The notes under the pieces were generated by a model. That model had not been told where the DNA came from. It searched no databases and saw nothing but the letters and a program-made list of their open reading frames with translations. The position numbers and the translations under genes were made by a program. Below are positions 33,605-43,155 of a stretch of 64,000 nucleotides of DNA, one piece after another (position 1 is the stretch's first letter; the number at the start of each line of letters is the position of its first letter). Source of the stretch: PFJX01 sp031426735 (GTDB lineage Bacteria > Pseudomonadota > Gammaproteobacteria > Burkholderiales > Thiobacillaceae); the NCBI GenBank assembly GCA_031426735.1, contig JASJPK010000065.1:23338-87337 (forward strand), written 5' to 3'.

Positions 33605-35652
33605 ACAACCTCCGCTACCCGGTTTGCGGGCTGGCGCACGTCGCGCAACAAACCCTCGATCTGGGCGAACAACTGTTCGTTGCTGAAGCCCGAGCCCTGG
33701 ATGGCGCCGGCCGGGCAGGCGGCGACGCAGGTGCCGCAGCCCTGGCAGAGGGCGGCGTTGATTTCGGTGACCTTGCGCGCTTCGATGAAGCTGATCGCGT
33801 TGAACGGACACAGGCCGTTGCAGATGCGGCAGCCGGAGCACTGCGCCTCGTTCACGCTGGCGCGCACCGGTTCCAGCGCCAGCTCGCCCTGGCGGATGTA
33901 GTTCAGCACCCGCGCCGCCGCCGCCGCGCCTTGCGAAACGCTGGCCGGGATGTCCTTCGGCCCCTGCGCACAGCCGGCCACGAAGACGCCCTCGGTCATC
34001 GTGGAAATCGGGTCCATCTTGGCGTGCTTCTCGATGAACCAGCCGCGGGTCGAACAGGCAATGCCGAAGGTCTTGCCCACCTCGGCGCTGTCGTGGCGCG
34101 GCTCCAGGCCGGCGGAAAGCACCACCATGTCGACCGGAATGCGCCGTTGCAGGCCGGCCAGGGTGTCTTCCACCTGGATGAACAATTTCCCGGCCTCTTC
34201 CCGCGGCCCCATCGGCACATCGCTCACCTCGGCGACCTTGCCGCGAATGAAATGCACGTCCTCATCCATCACGCGCTGGTAGAACTCGTCGTAGTCCTTA
34301 CCCGGCGTGCGAATGTCGATGTAGAAGTTGTAGACCTCGGCGCCGGTGCGCTCCTTCACCAGATGCGCGGTTTTCAGACTCTGCATGCAGCAGATCGACG
34401 AGCAATACGGGTTGTAGTTGCGGTCGCGGCTGCCGACGCAGTGCACGATGCCCACCGCTTTCGGCGCGGTGACACCATCGCGCAGCACGACCTTGCCGCC
34501 GGTCGGGCCGGCGGCGTTGCACATGCGCTCCAGTTCCAGGCTGGTGAACACGTTGGGCAGGCGGCCGTAGCCGTATTGCGGGATGCGCCGCGCGTTGAAC
34601 ATGTCGAAGCCGGTGGCCAGAACGATGTTGCCAACCTTCAGCGTCACCCGTTCCTCCTTCTGGTTGAGCAGGATGGAATTGGGCACGGTCGGACAGAATT
34701 TCTCGCAGGCCTTGCAGCCGCCGCCCTTGTCCTTCGTTTTCGCACCAATAAAGTAGGTGCAGGTATCGGGATCGAGCACCGGCAGATTGGGCACCGCCTG
34801 CGCGAACGGCCAGTAGATTGCCTTGCGGTAGCCGATGCCAGCTTCGAAGTTGTCATCCACCACCATGATCGGGCACTTCTCGACACAGATGCCGCAACCG
34901 GTGCAGATGTCCTCGTCGACGTAACGTGGTTTTTTCTTCACCGTCACCGTGTAGTTGCCGACGAAGCCCTCCACCTTCTCGACCTCGCTCCAGGTAAACA
35001 GATGAATCTTCCGGTGCGCGCCGGCGGCGGCCATCTTCGGCGTCAGGATGCAGGCGGCACAGTCCAGGGTCGGGAAGGTCTTGTCGAACTGCGCCATGTG
35101 GCCGCCCAGCGAGGCCTCGCGTTCGATCAGGTAAACGTCGTAACCGGCATCCGCCACTTCCAGCGCGGCCTGCAGGCCAGCGATGCCACCGCCGACCACC
35201 AGCGTCGCGGCATCGATCGGCACTCGGATGGCTTCCAGCGGCTCGTTTTTCAGCACACGTTCCACCGTGCCGTTGACGATGGCCTTGGCCTTGGCGGTCG
35301 CGGCAACCTTGTCGGTATGCACCCAGGCGACCTGCTCGCGAATCGAGGCCATTTCCGACAAATACGGATTCAGGCCGGAACGCTCGCACACGCCTCGAAA
35401 CGTCTTTTCATGCAAATGTGGCGAACAGGCGGCGACCACGACGCGGGTCAGGCGCTGTTCGTGGATGTCCTGCTCGATCAATTCCTGCCCGGCCACCGAG
35501 CACATGAAGGTGTAATCGCGGGCCAGGACGACGCCGCGATCCTTCAGTTCCTCGGCGGCAAACTTCGCCACGCCTTCCACATCCACCACGCCGGCGATGT
35601 TGCTGCCGCAGTGGCAGACGTAGACGCCGACTCTTTCCTTTTGAGTGTCCAT
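33601..35652 (-). CDS. hdrA: Heterodisulfide reductase subunit A-like flavoprotein
   Basis: 683 residues. An N-terminal cysteine pair (VYVCHCGSNIAG) is followed by an FAD/Rossmann site VVGGGIAGLQAALEVADAG and GGHMAQFDKTFPTLDC. Ferredoxin sites are CTGCGICVEKCP, CKACEKFCP, CSGCRICNGLCP and CQGCGTCVAACPAG. In methanogens this flavin bifurcates H2 electrons between ferredoxin and the HdrB substrate; here that function is inferred. The ATG at 35652 has GAGG six bases upstream. It is central to the hdrC-hdrB-hdrA-mvhD-mvhG-mvhA order. Confidence 0.93.
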   Translation of the reverse strand: MDTQKERVGVYVCHCGSNIAGVVDVEGVAKFAAEELKDRGVVLARDYTFMCSVAGQELIEQDIHEQRLTRVVVAACSPHLHEKTFRGVCERSGLNPYLSEMASIREQVAWVHTDKVAATAKAKAIVNGTVERVLKNEPLEAIRVPIDAATLVVGGGIAGLQAALEVADAGYDVYLIEREASLGGHMAQFDKTFPTLDCAACILTPKMAAAGAHRKIHLFTWSEVEKVEGFVGNYTVTVKKKPRYVDEDICTGCGICVEKCPIMVVDDNFEAGIGYRKAIYWPFAQAVPNLPVLDPDTCTYFIGAKTKDKGGGCKACEKFCPTVPNSILLNQKEERVTLKVGNIVLATGFDMFNARRIPQYGYGRLPNVFTSLELERMCNAAGPTGGKVVLRDGVTAPKAVGIVHCVGSRDRNYNPYCSSICCMQSLKTAHLVKERTGAEVYNFYIDIRTPGKDYDEFYQRVMDEDVHFIRGKVAEVSDVPMGPREEAGKLFIQVEDTLAGLQRRIPVDMVVLSAGLEPRHDSAEVGKTFGIACSTRGWFIEKHAKMDPISTMTEGVFVAGCAQGPKDIPASVSQGAAAAARVLNYIRQGELALEPVRASVNEAQCSGCRICNGLCPFNAISFIEARKVTEINAALCQGCGTCVAACPAGAIQGSGFSNEQLFAQIEGLLRDVRQPANRVAEVV

Positions 35653-35665
35653 ATCGAACCTCACC

Positions 35666-35765
35666 CGTCATTCCCGCGCAGGCGGGAATCCAGTTCGTCC
35701 ATCAAACTTGTCTGGCAACAGCAATCACACCTGCAACCTGGATTCCCGCCTTCGCGGGAATGACG
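35666..35765. repeat. Dispersed inverted repeat between hdrB and hdrA
   Basis: Second copy of the CGTCATTCCCGCG family. Arms at 35666-35693 and 35738-35765 point toward each other around about 45 unrelated bases. It occupies most of the gap between the genes. Confidence 0.85.
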
Positions 35766-35795
35766 AATACAGCATGAACATTGCATCGTCATGGC

Positions 35796-36761
35796 TCACC
35801 CCATGCCCGGCATCGGCAACCCGTCGCCCGGCTTCGGACGCCGTTTGCGCTTGGCTTCCGCCACTTTCGGCGCCTCGGCCTGGATCTTCGCCAGCGCCGG
35901 GGCGGCATCGACGAACTCCTTGCCGATGCCCAGTTCCTTCGCGCTCCTGCCGAAGGCCAGGCCCATGAGCTGGGTGAAATACAGCACCGGCATGTGATAG
36001 TCGGTGTGGAAGTGCTTGTTCATCTCGACCTGATAAGCATCCAGATTGAGTTGGCACATCGGGCACAGCGTCACCACCATGTCGGCGCCGGCTTCGGTCG
36101 CGCCGTTGATCAGGCGACGGATCAGACCGAACGCGACATCCGGGCCGATCACGCTCATGTGGCCGCCGCAGCACTGGGTTTTCAGCGACCACTCGACGAC
36201 TTCCGCCCCCAGCGCGCGCAGCAGTTTGTCCATCGAAGTGGGATGTTCATGGCTGTCCCAGCGGCTGTCGTAATCCGGGCGCACCACCTGGCAGCCGTAA
36301 TAGGCCGCCACCTTGAGGCCGTGCAGCGGCTTCACCACCTTGGCCTTGACGGTGTCGTAACCGATGTCGTGACAGACCAGATCGAGCAGATGGCGCACTT
36401 TCAGACTGCCGGCGTCGTAATGCAGACCGCCCGCCGCCAGTGCTGTGTTGACTGTGTTGTCGAGCTTGGCATCCTCGCGCATCTGCGCGTCGGTCTTGGC
36501 CAGATTCAGATAACAGGCGCTGCAACCGGCGGTCAGCACATCAGTCCCCGCCGCCTGATCCTGCGCCAGCGCCAGATTGCGGCCGATCAGCGAGTGCGCC
36601 GCGACGCGGTGCACCGACATGTATTCGGTCGCGCCGCAGCAGTTCCAGTCGTCGATTTCCTGCAATTCCAGATCGATGTCGTCGCGGATCGCCAGCAGCG
36701 AATCCAGATAAGGCCGCGCGTTCTTCTGCATCGAGCAGCCGGGATAAAAAAGCGCTTTCAT
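35796..36761 (-). CDS. hdrB: Heterodisulfide reductase subunit B-like
   Basis: 321 residues. Two CCG domains carry the non-cubane [4Fe-4S] ligands: FYPGCSMQKNARP with DDWNCCGATEY in the first half, and AYYGCQVVRPD with TQCCGGHMSV and LCPMCQLNLDAY in the second. This subunit reduces the disulfide-type substrate. In a bacterium that is not CoM-S-S-CoB, and the real acceptor is unknown. The C-terminal about 40 residues are lysine/proline-rich and unlike the family. Confidence 0.92.
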   Translation of the reverse strand: MKALFYPGCSMQKNARPYLDSLLAIRDDIDLELQEIDDWNCCGATEYMSVHRVAAHSLIGRNLALAQDQAAGTDVLTAGCSACYLNLAKTDAQMREDAKLDNTVNTALAAGGLHYDAGSLKVRHLLDLVCHDIGYDTVKAKVVKPLHGLKVAAYYGCQVVRPDYDSRWDSHEHPTSMDKLLRALGAEVVEWSLKTQCCGGHMSVIGPDVAFGLIRRLINGATEAGADMVVTLCPMCQLNLDAYQVEMNKHFHTDYHMPVLYFTQLMGLAFGRSAKELGIGKEFVDAAPALAKIQAEAPKVAEAKRKRRPKPGDGLPMPGMG

Positions 36762-36867
36762 GATGTCGCCTCCGAAAGGTTGGTGGCATGACGACGGGCA
36801 TCGTGTCGGCGACTGGCGGCATTCGCGGCCGGTCGCATCCCCGCCGGGCGGGGCCCCTGCTCCCTGC

Positions 36868-37446
36868 TCATGCCGTCCCCCCTTCCAGCGCCTTGGCTTT
36901 ATCGAGGATGGCGGTGAGTTGCGCCATGCCTTCGATGCGGTGCGGCATCAGATCGATGCGCCCGCGCTTGAACATACCCAGCCCCAGCGGCGCCATGCCG
37001 GCCAGCGACAGCGGGTGGTGGCGCAGGTTGAAGCGGGTGGCCAGGCCGAGTTCGAAGCTGCGGCCGTATTTCTCGACGTAATCGACGAAGGTTTCGGAAA
37101 AGCCCGGCATCGCCGCGTCGTGATACAGCCCGGCCTTGATCGCCATGGACTTCAACGTATACATCACATCGGTGATGTGGATGTTCTGCGGGCAACGCAC
37201 CGTGCAGTAGTAGCAGGACACGCAATACCAAGGTGCGTTGCTCTTCAGCACCGTTTCACGCTGCCCCGCGTTGATCAGCGCGAACAGCCGGCGCGGCGTG
37301 TGCTCCATCTCCGCCCCGGAAGGGCAGGAGCCGCCACAGGAACCGCACTGGATGCAATGGTTGAGCCGGTTGTCACCCGGCGTGGCCGCCATGACTTCGG
37401 CAAGGAAGTCCTTCGGGCCAGAGACTGAAACAGCTGCCGCACTCAC
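36868..37446 (-). CDS. hdrC: Heterodisulfide reductase subunit C-like
   Basis: About 192 residues. Two [4Fe-4S] sites, CIQCGSCGGSCPSG and CVSCYYCTVRCPQN, connect HdrA to HdrB. The rest is helical, with YVEKYGRSFELGLATR. No ATG is available. GTG at 37446 is preferred because GGAGG lies eight bases upstream; a longer frame starts at 37476. It is first in the operon, with a good promoter about 100 bases upstream. Confidence 0.9.
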   Translation of the reverse strand: MSAAAVSVSGPKDFLAEVMAATPGDNRLNHCIQCGSCGGSCPSGAEMEHTPRRLFALINAGQRETVLKSNAPWYCVSCYYCTVRCPQNIHITDVMYTLKSMAIKAGLYHDAAMPGFSETFVDYVEKYGRSFELGLATRFNLRHHPLSLAGMAPLGLGMFKRGRIDLMPHRIEGMAQLTAILDKAKALEGGTA

Positions 37447-37542
37447 GATCAAATCCTCCAGAGAAGAGGAAAACACCGTCGCCGGAAAAATCGCGGCGGG
37501 ATTCGGCTGTCGTGAAGTCGGCGGCGAGATACTTATAACTGG

Positions 37543-37571
37543 ACGTTAGTATCTGCTTATATGCTTGTCAA
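37543..37571 (-). promoter_or_regulatory. sigma70-type promoter for the hdr-mvh operon
   Basis: On the minus strand a perfect TTGACA (37571-37566) is followed after 17 bases by TAACGT (37548-37543). This would start a leftward transcript with a leader of roughly 90 bases before hdrC. The rest of the 340-base gap to 37786 holds only a dispersed repeat and AT-rich sequence. Confidence 0.5.
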
Positions 37572-37665
37572 ACTCGGGGGCTTTACTTACTTCAATAGTG
37601 TGTATTGCCTGCTTTATTGATCCGGCCAGGTTATCCGGGATTGCCCATTGCCCCCAAGACACGAC

Positions 37666-37737
37666 GTAGGATGGGCCAAGCGCAGCGGGCCCATCAACCC
37701 GCCAAGTGATGTGCCCGCTGCGCTTGGCCCATCCTAC
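37666..37737. repeat. Dispersed long-stem inverted repeat upstream of hdrC
   Basis: GTAGGATGGGCCAAGCGCAG... pairs with ...CTGCGCTTGGCCCATCCTAC. A near-identical copy lies at 50371-50443. Typical of a REP/MITE-like intergenic hairpin; no coding content. Confidence 0.85.
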
Positions 37738-37786
37738 CGGGCTTCATTAGTGAGCATTGCCTGGCGATGCCGCTACAGGTGCGTGG

Positions 37787-38182
37787 CTAAACCGGCATCG
37801 GCCTGCGTTCATTCAGATTCAGCCAGCCGCGCACGACCCGATAAAGCACCCAGACACCCGCGCACGCCACCAACACGAACGCCAGCGGAATGCCGATCAG
37901 GCTGAAAGCCAGCAGCAGCGCCAGCAATACCCACATCAACGCAAACCAGAACGTCCGAATCTGCCAGCGGAAATGCGATTCCAGAAACGTCCCGCGCGCC
38001 TCGCCCCGCTTCACATAACTCAACACTACCGCGATCAACGAAGGCCAGCCGGTAATGAACGCGGTAACGATGAACGCGGGCGTCATCAAGCCGGTCACCA
38101 CGGTCAAGGCATGCAGGCCGTAGATGACGTGCGATACCTTGATCAGACTGTCTGGCGGCGCCAACGTGTGGGATTCATACAT
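37787..38182 (-). CDS. Small membrane protein, DUF4870-like
   Basis: 131 residues. SLIKVSHVIYGLHALTVVTG, AFIVTAFITGWPSLIAVVL and a long C-terminal hydrophobic stretch (FWFALMWVLLALLLAFSLIG) give three or four membrane helices. A conserved-looking RGTFLESHFRWQIRTFWF lies between them, as in DUF4870 proteins. AGGAGG lies six bases before the ATG at 38182. Function unknown; it is the gene downstream of the giant NTPase, separated by a hairpin. Confidence 0.75.
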   Translation of the reverse strand: MYESHTLAPPDSLIKVSHVIYGLHALTVVTGLMTPAFIVTAFITGWPSLIAVVLSYVKRGEARGTFLESHFRWQIRTFWFALMWVLLALLLAFSLIGIPLAFVLVACAGVWVLYRVVRGWLNLNERRPMPV

Positions 38183-38203
38183 GCGATACCTCCTTGCATT
38201 CAG

Positions 38204-38226
38204 CCAACGCTGAGTTTCAGCGTTGG
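38204..38226. other. Perfect 9-base hairpin between NTPase and DUF4870 genes
   Basis: CCAACGCTG and CAGCGTTGG enclose a 5-base loop. There is no T-run on the minus strand, so it is at best a weak transcription barrier or mRNA-stabilising hairpin. Confidence 0.45.
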
Positions 38227-38294
38227 CATTTTGAGTCTCGGCTCCATGTTCCCCAGCGGAAATGCCTTGATACACGGATCAGGCCTACAAGTTA

Positions 38295-41200
38295 CTACGT
38301 GCTAGCTCGAACCGGGTGACGCACATCCAGAACATAAGCGGCAAGCCGGAACTCGTTATCAGACAGTTCGCCAGCCAACCCCGACAATGTCACCTGGAGG
38401 TCAAGCGAGCCGGACGCGGCGCGTTCACAGTGGCGCCGTTTAGCGTCTTGGCCCTGCCAGAAATCACAGACGTACCAACCCACCAGGTAGAGGCCATGAC
38501 ATGCGCCAAGCCGACGTAAATACCGCTCCTTTAGTTGGCTTTGCATGGCAGTCATCAACTCGCCATTCCAGCAACCCTTAGTTTCGATGATCAGTTTGAT
38601 AGGAGACAGGCCCTCAGCAAGCGCCTCGATCTTGATGTCAGTCCGCTCCGGGATGCCACTTTCCCGGATATTTCGCACCTGGACTTCCCGGTCGATAACC
38701 GCCGACGGCAAATCGCGCCGCAAATGTTGCAACACGAAATCGGACAACCTCTCCTCGCCTTTTGGGCGGCCTGAATGATCATCTTTGGCGACATTCCACA
38801 AGAACGGCGCCAAGGGGTTGTCGCCTTGCAGCAGCGTTTGCAGCCCGGTAAGCGACGCCAGGACAGCATCCATCAATTCATCGCCATCACGGACAAAACG
38901 CGCGTCAGCCCGCTCCAGATGGGTCAGCAGCTGATCTGGTTCGATGCCTTTCCAGGCGCGGTTCCGCTGCACAGCCCTGGCGCTTGCCAAAGCATTGCGC
39001 AGCCAGTTCCTTTCGGGGAATTCACTGGATAACGTTTCCAGGGCTGAAATGGCGTCTTGGGTTCCCAACTCGACCAGTGCATTCGCCGTCGCCGATCGCA
39101 GGTGGGCCATGTCATCAAGTTTAGTGGGCGAGTAACCCTCGCCATTGCGGTGCGGCGGGTCGTTAGCCTCAGGATACCGAGCCTCCAGCCAACGGTAGAA
39201 ATCCGCCAAGCTAGATGCATCCAGTTCTTTAAGCATGGGAAACTGAAAGCCGAAATGCCCGGCAATGTACGCCCACAAAGCAATGCCGTAGGTTTCGTCA
39301 TTCTGGGTTCTAGACCAGAGCACCGGCCAGGTTTCGCGGGACGCTTGGGAAAACAGCCGTTGGGCTAAATCAAAAACATCGTTCCTCGGCCGTTCAACCG
39401 ATTCCGGCAGCGCCAACAATTCCAGCGCCATGCGAATCGCGGTTGCATCCTGTCGATCCAGCAGTACGGTTAGTAACCGCTTGCGCTGGGCAAAGGTGAT
39501 GTTGCCATCCAGGCAACCGCGAACCAAATCGGCGACCTGGTCGTTCCAGATGGAAAGCAGATCATCCAAAGCACGCAACCACGTTTCTCCTGTCTGGATT
39601 TCTCGTTCAAGCTCCGCGCGCAGCAATTCCAACACGGCATCCGGGTAGCGGGATTGGGCCAGGATCAGCAAAGACACCCGCTTGTTATTGTCATGGCGAT
39701 AGGGATAGGCCACGGTGGCGACAAGCCAGCGCCGCCAAAGCGTCTCGTCAGCCTCCGCCAGCCAGTCCGGACGTAGATCGGCGAGAAAACAGAGCGCCAG
39801 ATACGTGGCGATATGGGCGTAAGCCAATTTTCCATCTGCAAGCCGCATCTCGGCCTCGGACAGCGGATAGTCAAACACCCAGGTTTGAGCGCACTGGAGC
39901 ACTGATTCGCGCTCGTCGTCATTCAGGCGCTGCCAACCTGGCATATCGATAACCGGCTGATAGTCGATCTCGTATCTGGTAGCGCCATCAGGAAGCGTCA
40001 ATTCCCACAACAGACGATCCCAAGAAAGTGCCTCTCCAGTTGTGCAACGCGCCAGAGATTCGGCAACTCTAGTGGCAGGCGGGGGATCAAGAGGCGGGCG
40101 GCTGCGACTCACGATTTGCTTGTGCATTTCAAGCGACTTGCGACAGGCTTCCTCTTGCGGCGAACCCAGCCAAATCGGCCCAAGTTCGGGGGCCATCTCG
40201 TCCAGCAACGGATGGGATGCTGCATGTGCCTCCGCGTGGACCGCCTCGATGATGCGATGCACCGCATCCTGATCCTGCCTATCGAAATTCCGATACAGGC
40301 ACTTCGCCAGGATGCGTTTATCGCGTTCCGCCTCCGCAGCCGCATATCGCGCCAGCAGCCACGGCCAATCCTCCTTCAGGATCAGGCAATCTTCGCCATA
40401 AAGCAGACTCGGGGTTTCCCGATCCACATCCTCTATCAGAGAAAAAACCTCATCTATCAACTGATGCCGCTTGTCCGCATCTTCCGCAAAGGGATGGATG
40501 CCCGTTTCACGCCGACCGCGTAAATTGAACAATCGCCAGAAGTCGAGATAGCTCCGCCGCACCACACGGGCAAAAGCTACCAGCATTCCCGGCTCGCGCA
40601 GCATGGCCCAGGCGCGCAGACAAATCGCATCGGCCAGATCAAACTTGGCAAATTCATAATGGGCAGGCGCGTGAATTTCCAACCAGGCCAGCGCGATTAG
40701 CATGTCTTCCGGCCGGAAACGCTCGATCAGCCGCTTCGGCTTGTACCGATATTCGCCCAGGCAATTCAGACTGCTTCCCGCAGATATCTGGTCAAACAGC
40801 TCAGCAGTGCCGATGTGCTCGGGCCACAAGCGAGTCAAAAGTGCGGCACTCAATTCGTCGTGGAGTTCGCTCTTTGCTCCATCAGGCTGGGCGCTCAACA
40901 CCAGAGGTTTCAAACGGGCCAGTTGCGCAACATCCAATGCAGCCAAGTGGGCGGCGACCACGCGCAGACTCTTCGGAGCATGCACGTCCAAGACAAGGTC
41001 GGCTGCGTCGGCGCTCAAGGCCGGGCACTCGCAAACCAGGGCAATCTCCAGCGCCAAATGACGCGTGCCTTCGTTGATCCGGGAATTCGCAATCCAAGGC
41101 CGGAGCTTCTGTTCAAGCCCGGTCTGCTGAAGTTTGCGCAAGTGGCGCCGCAATCCCCAATCCCAGTGATTGAAACGATGCGCCTCGCATCCGGCCAGCA

Positions 41201-42530
41201 AGGCGTCTAATAGCTTTGCCTTGTGTTCTGCGCCGACATCTCCGATGTCTGCACGCAACAAAATTGTAGGCTCACGCTCAAGCAAGGCATTGAAAACAAC
41301 TGGAGAAAGTTCGGCCAACCACGCAACCAATTCCGCGTGTTTTGGCGGAATACGCTTTTCCTCGCCAACATGAAGCAGTGCCAACAGACGCTTCGGATCG
41401 CGCAACCGCCGATTCAGATACCAAGCGGCCAGAAATTCCTGCCAACTCTGGTGGCCGAACCCCATACGTTCCGGACCGTGACCGGTGAACAAACCGCAGC
41501 CCAGGGTTTCTGCAAGCGCTTTCTCATCCACGGAAAACGTTATTTGGTCGCCCGTCTCCTGGCCGCCCAGCAGCTTGCGACGTATCAGGTCGCCTTCCTT
41601 GGATCGCCATTCATCCCCGGCCCGCCAGATCGATGATTTCCCACTCAGTTGAATCATGGCGGCAATGCGGCCAGACAAAGCCATCCTCTGACCGGGAGTC
41701 AACGCTCCCTTGAAACCGGCTTCATGGCGACTTTCGCTGCTTTCTGCCGCCAGCAGATCGCACCCACGTTCGTAGATACCTGCGCGCTGATCAGGAAGCT
41801 GACCATCCTGGAGCCAGATTTCAAACAACATGCGCAAACTGGCCGGGCGGGAGGCGAATGTCTCGATATCCTTGTCATGGACTACATCGAGAAATGCTTC
41901 AGCGTCAATTCCGCGAACACGCGCAGCTTCAGAAACATCCCGTTTCCGCAAGGGTACAAGTTCATATTCGGAAACAAGTTGAGTCCGGCCTTCGTCTTTC
42001 GCACCCTGGCGGTGCTTCCCCCAAATCTCCTGCAATTCTCTGCTCAGGCTTTCCGGCCAATCCGCCGTGCGGCAGGAAATACGGAGCGAGAGCCGATCTG
42101 TGTGTAACGACTTCAGCCCCCGCAACAAAGCCTGCGCTGCCTTGGGAATGCTGAGACGGCATTCATCAAGACTGTCCAGAAGCAGATGCAGTTGCCCATC
42201 CCCGTCAGCCCAGTTCAGCACCGTTTCGTTCTGAAATACCGCTTTATCAAGCTCGGCCTCGGACCCATATTCATTGAGCTGGCAGTGGTGAACCATCATC
42301 CCCGCGACACGCAGGCGCTTGGCCTCGACGGCCAATGCGGTAGTTTTCCCCATGCCGGGATCGCCCAGCAACACCAAGACGGGTGACTCTTGCAAAGAAT
42401 CCAAGGTGCGTAATGCCGTATTCCGGAAACGATCGAAGTCACCTTCCGGATCAGGCAGAAAGCCACCGCTTAGATCAAGGGGTTCCGCTCTGGGAAGCCA
42501 GTAACGCAGCCAATCGAAATGAATGGGCAT
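38295..42530 (-). CDS. Giant NACHT/STAND-type NTPase with C-terminal PD-(D/E)XK-like nuclease
   Basis: 1411 residues from the ATG at 42530 (a GTG four codons earlier is possible). The N-terminal NTPase has Walker A LLGDPGMGKTTA near 56-66, Walker B LHLLLDSLDE near 114-123 and a sensor arginine in ISCRTADW. FGHQSWQEFLAAWYL near 360-375 is typical of NACHT winged-helix parts. Then come about 850 residues of helical, HEAT-like repeats. The last about 130 residues contain RTDIKIE (D about 1298) and LIIETKG (E about 1316, K about 1318), the signature of a PD-(D/E)XK nuclease. Such STAND proteins often sense phage components and trigger nucleic-acid destruction. That role is inferred. A toxin-antitoxin pair lies about 120 bases upstream. 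Confidence 0.75.
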   Translation of the reverse strand: MPIHFDWLRYWLPRAEPLDLSGGFLPDPEGDFDRFRNTALRTLDSLQESPVLVLLGDPGMGKTTALAVEAKRLRVAGMMVHHCQLNEYGSEAELDKAVFQNETVLNWADGDGQLHLLLDSLDECRLSIPKAAQALLRGLKSLHTDRLSLRISCRTADWPESLSRELQEIWGKHRQGAKDEGRTQLVSEYELVPLRKRDVSEAARVRGIDAEAFLDVVHDKDIETFASRPASLRMLFEIWLQDGQLPDQRAGIYERGCDLLAAESSESRHEAGFKGALTPGQRMALSGRIAAMIQLSGKSSIWRAGDEWRSKEGDLIRRKLLGGQETGDQITFSVDEKALAETLGCGLFTGHGPERMGFGHQSWQEFLAAWYLNRRLRDPKRLLALLHVGEEKRIPPKHAELVAWLAELSPVVFNALLEREPTILLRADIGDVGAEHKAKLLDALLAGCEAHRFNHWDWGLRRHLRKLQQTGLEQKLRPWIANSRINEGTRHLALEIALVCECPALSADAADLVLDVHAPKSLRVVAAHLAALDVAQLARLKPLVLSAQPDGAKSELHDELSAALLTRLWPEHIGTAELFDQISAGSSLNCLGEYRYKPKRLIERFRPEDMLIALAWLEIHAPAHYEFAKFDLADAICLRAWAMLREPGMLVAFARVVRRSYLDFWRLFNLRGRRETGIHPFAEDADKRHQLIDEVFSLIEDVDRETPSLLYGEDCLILKEDWPWLLARYAAAEAERDKRILAKCLYRNFDRQDQDAVHRIIEAVHAEAHAASHPLLDEMAPELGPIWLGSPQEEACRKSLEMHKQIVSRSRPPLDPPPATRVAESLARCTTGEALSWDRLLWELTLPDGATRYEIDYQPVIDMPGWQRLNDDERESVLQCAQTWVFDYPLSEAEMRLADGKLAYAHIATYLALCFLADLRPDWLAEADETLWRRWLVATVAYPYRHDNNKRVSLLILAQSRYPDAVLELLRAELEREIQTGETWLRALDDLLSIWNDQVADLVRGCLDGNITFAQRKRLLTVLLDRQDATAIRMALELLALPESVERPRNDVFDLAQRLFSQASRETWPVLWSRTQNDETYGIALWAYIAGHFGFQFPMLKELDASSLADFYRWLEARYPEANDPPHRNGEGYSPTKLDDMAHLRSATANALVELGTQDAISALETLSSEFPERNWLRNALASARAVQRNRAWKGIEPDQLLTHLERADARFVRDGDELMDAVLASLTGLQTLLQGDNPLAPFLWNVAKDDHSGRPKGEERLSDFVLQHLRRDLPSAVIDREVQVRNIRESGIPERTDIKIEALAEGLSPIKLIIETKGCWNGELMTAMQSQLKERYLRRLGACHGLYLVGWYVCDFWQGQDAKRRHCERAASGSLDLQVTLSGLAGELSDNEFRLAAYVLDVRHPVRAST

Positions 42531-42660
42531 GGGTTGATTCACAGGTTATCGGGACTGCATAAATGTATTGACCATCCTTGCCGCCCAGCCCACGGCCAGC
42601 GAAATATTCAATGCACCCGGTCTGCCGGTAGCGTTTGTGATTATTGGAATATCGACCGAA

Positions 42661-43155
42661 TCAATCTTGCTGCGCCAACGCGAAGCGCACGACCTCGTCA
42701 CTCAGCCAGATACCGTGTTCACGCATGCGTTCGATGGTCTGAGGAATGGACACTTCGTAACCCAGCCGTCGAGCTTTGATCAATACGCCTATGGAACCGG
42801 TGAGGGTGAGTCCGGATAGACGCGCAACGCGCCGCCCCACACTTTCATCGATACAGACCAGCGAAATTCCCGAATCCAGAGCGGTCTGGATAACTGATGC
42901 TTCGCCTCGATCCAGGGTATTGCGCAAATAGGGCGCAATTGCGGCGGGTTCGCTGCGGCGTTCCAGCCAATGTGCTTGGTCGAAAACCGCGACACCCGGT
43001 GCAGTATTTCCGGCGGCATGGAGTTCTTCGTCGACTTCCCTCGGCACCACTACCCTGTCGTAGAGGACTTTCAGAATATCGAGGCTGCCAACCCCCACCG
43101 CCAAGGCAATCAACGGTGTGGTGTTGGTAACGATAGTCCGAGCCGAATCAGGCAT
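42661..43155 (-). CDS. PIN-like toxin, DUF3368 family
   Basis: 164 residues. IVTNTTPLIALA near the N-terminus, VVVPREVDEELHAAG, LDRGEASVIQTAL and LVCIDESVGRRVA are the DUF3368 landmarks (PIN-like fold). Such genes pair with UPF0175 proteins as type II toxin-antitoxin systems. The ATG at 43155 overlaps the antitoxin stop by eight bases; ATG at 43161 is possible. It lies just upstream of the giant NTPase and in the same direction. Confidence 0.82.
   Translation of the reverse strand: MPDSARTIVTNTTPLIALAVGVGSLDILKVLYDRVVVPREVDEELHAAGNTAPGVAVFDQAHWLERRSEPAAIAPYLRNTLDRGEASVIQTALDSGISLVCIDESVGRRVARLSGLTLTGSIGVLIKARRLGYEVSIPQTIERMREHGIWLSDEVVRFALAQQD

Noticed and set aside
33931..35763. 610-codon open frame antisense to hdrA
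   Set aside because: Shadow of hdrA; no family resemblance, while the sense strand has four ferredoxin motifs and an FAD site.
38204..38226. Terminator at the hairpin downstream of the giant NTPase
   Set aside because: The stem is perfect but no T-run follows on the minus strand, so it is listed only as a hairpin.
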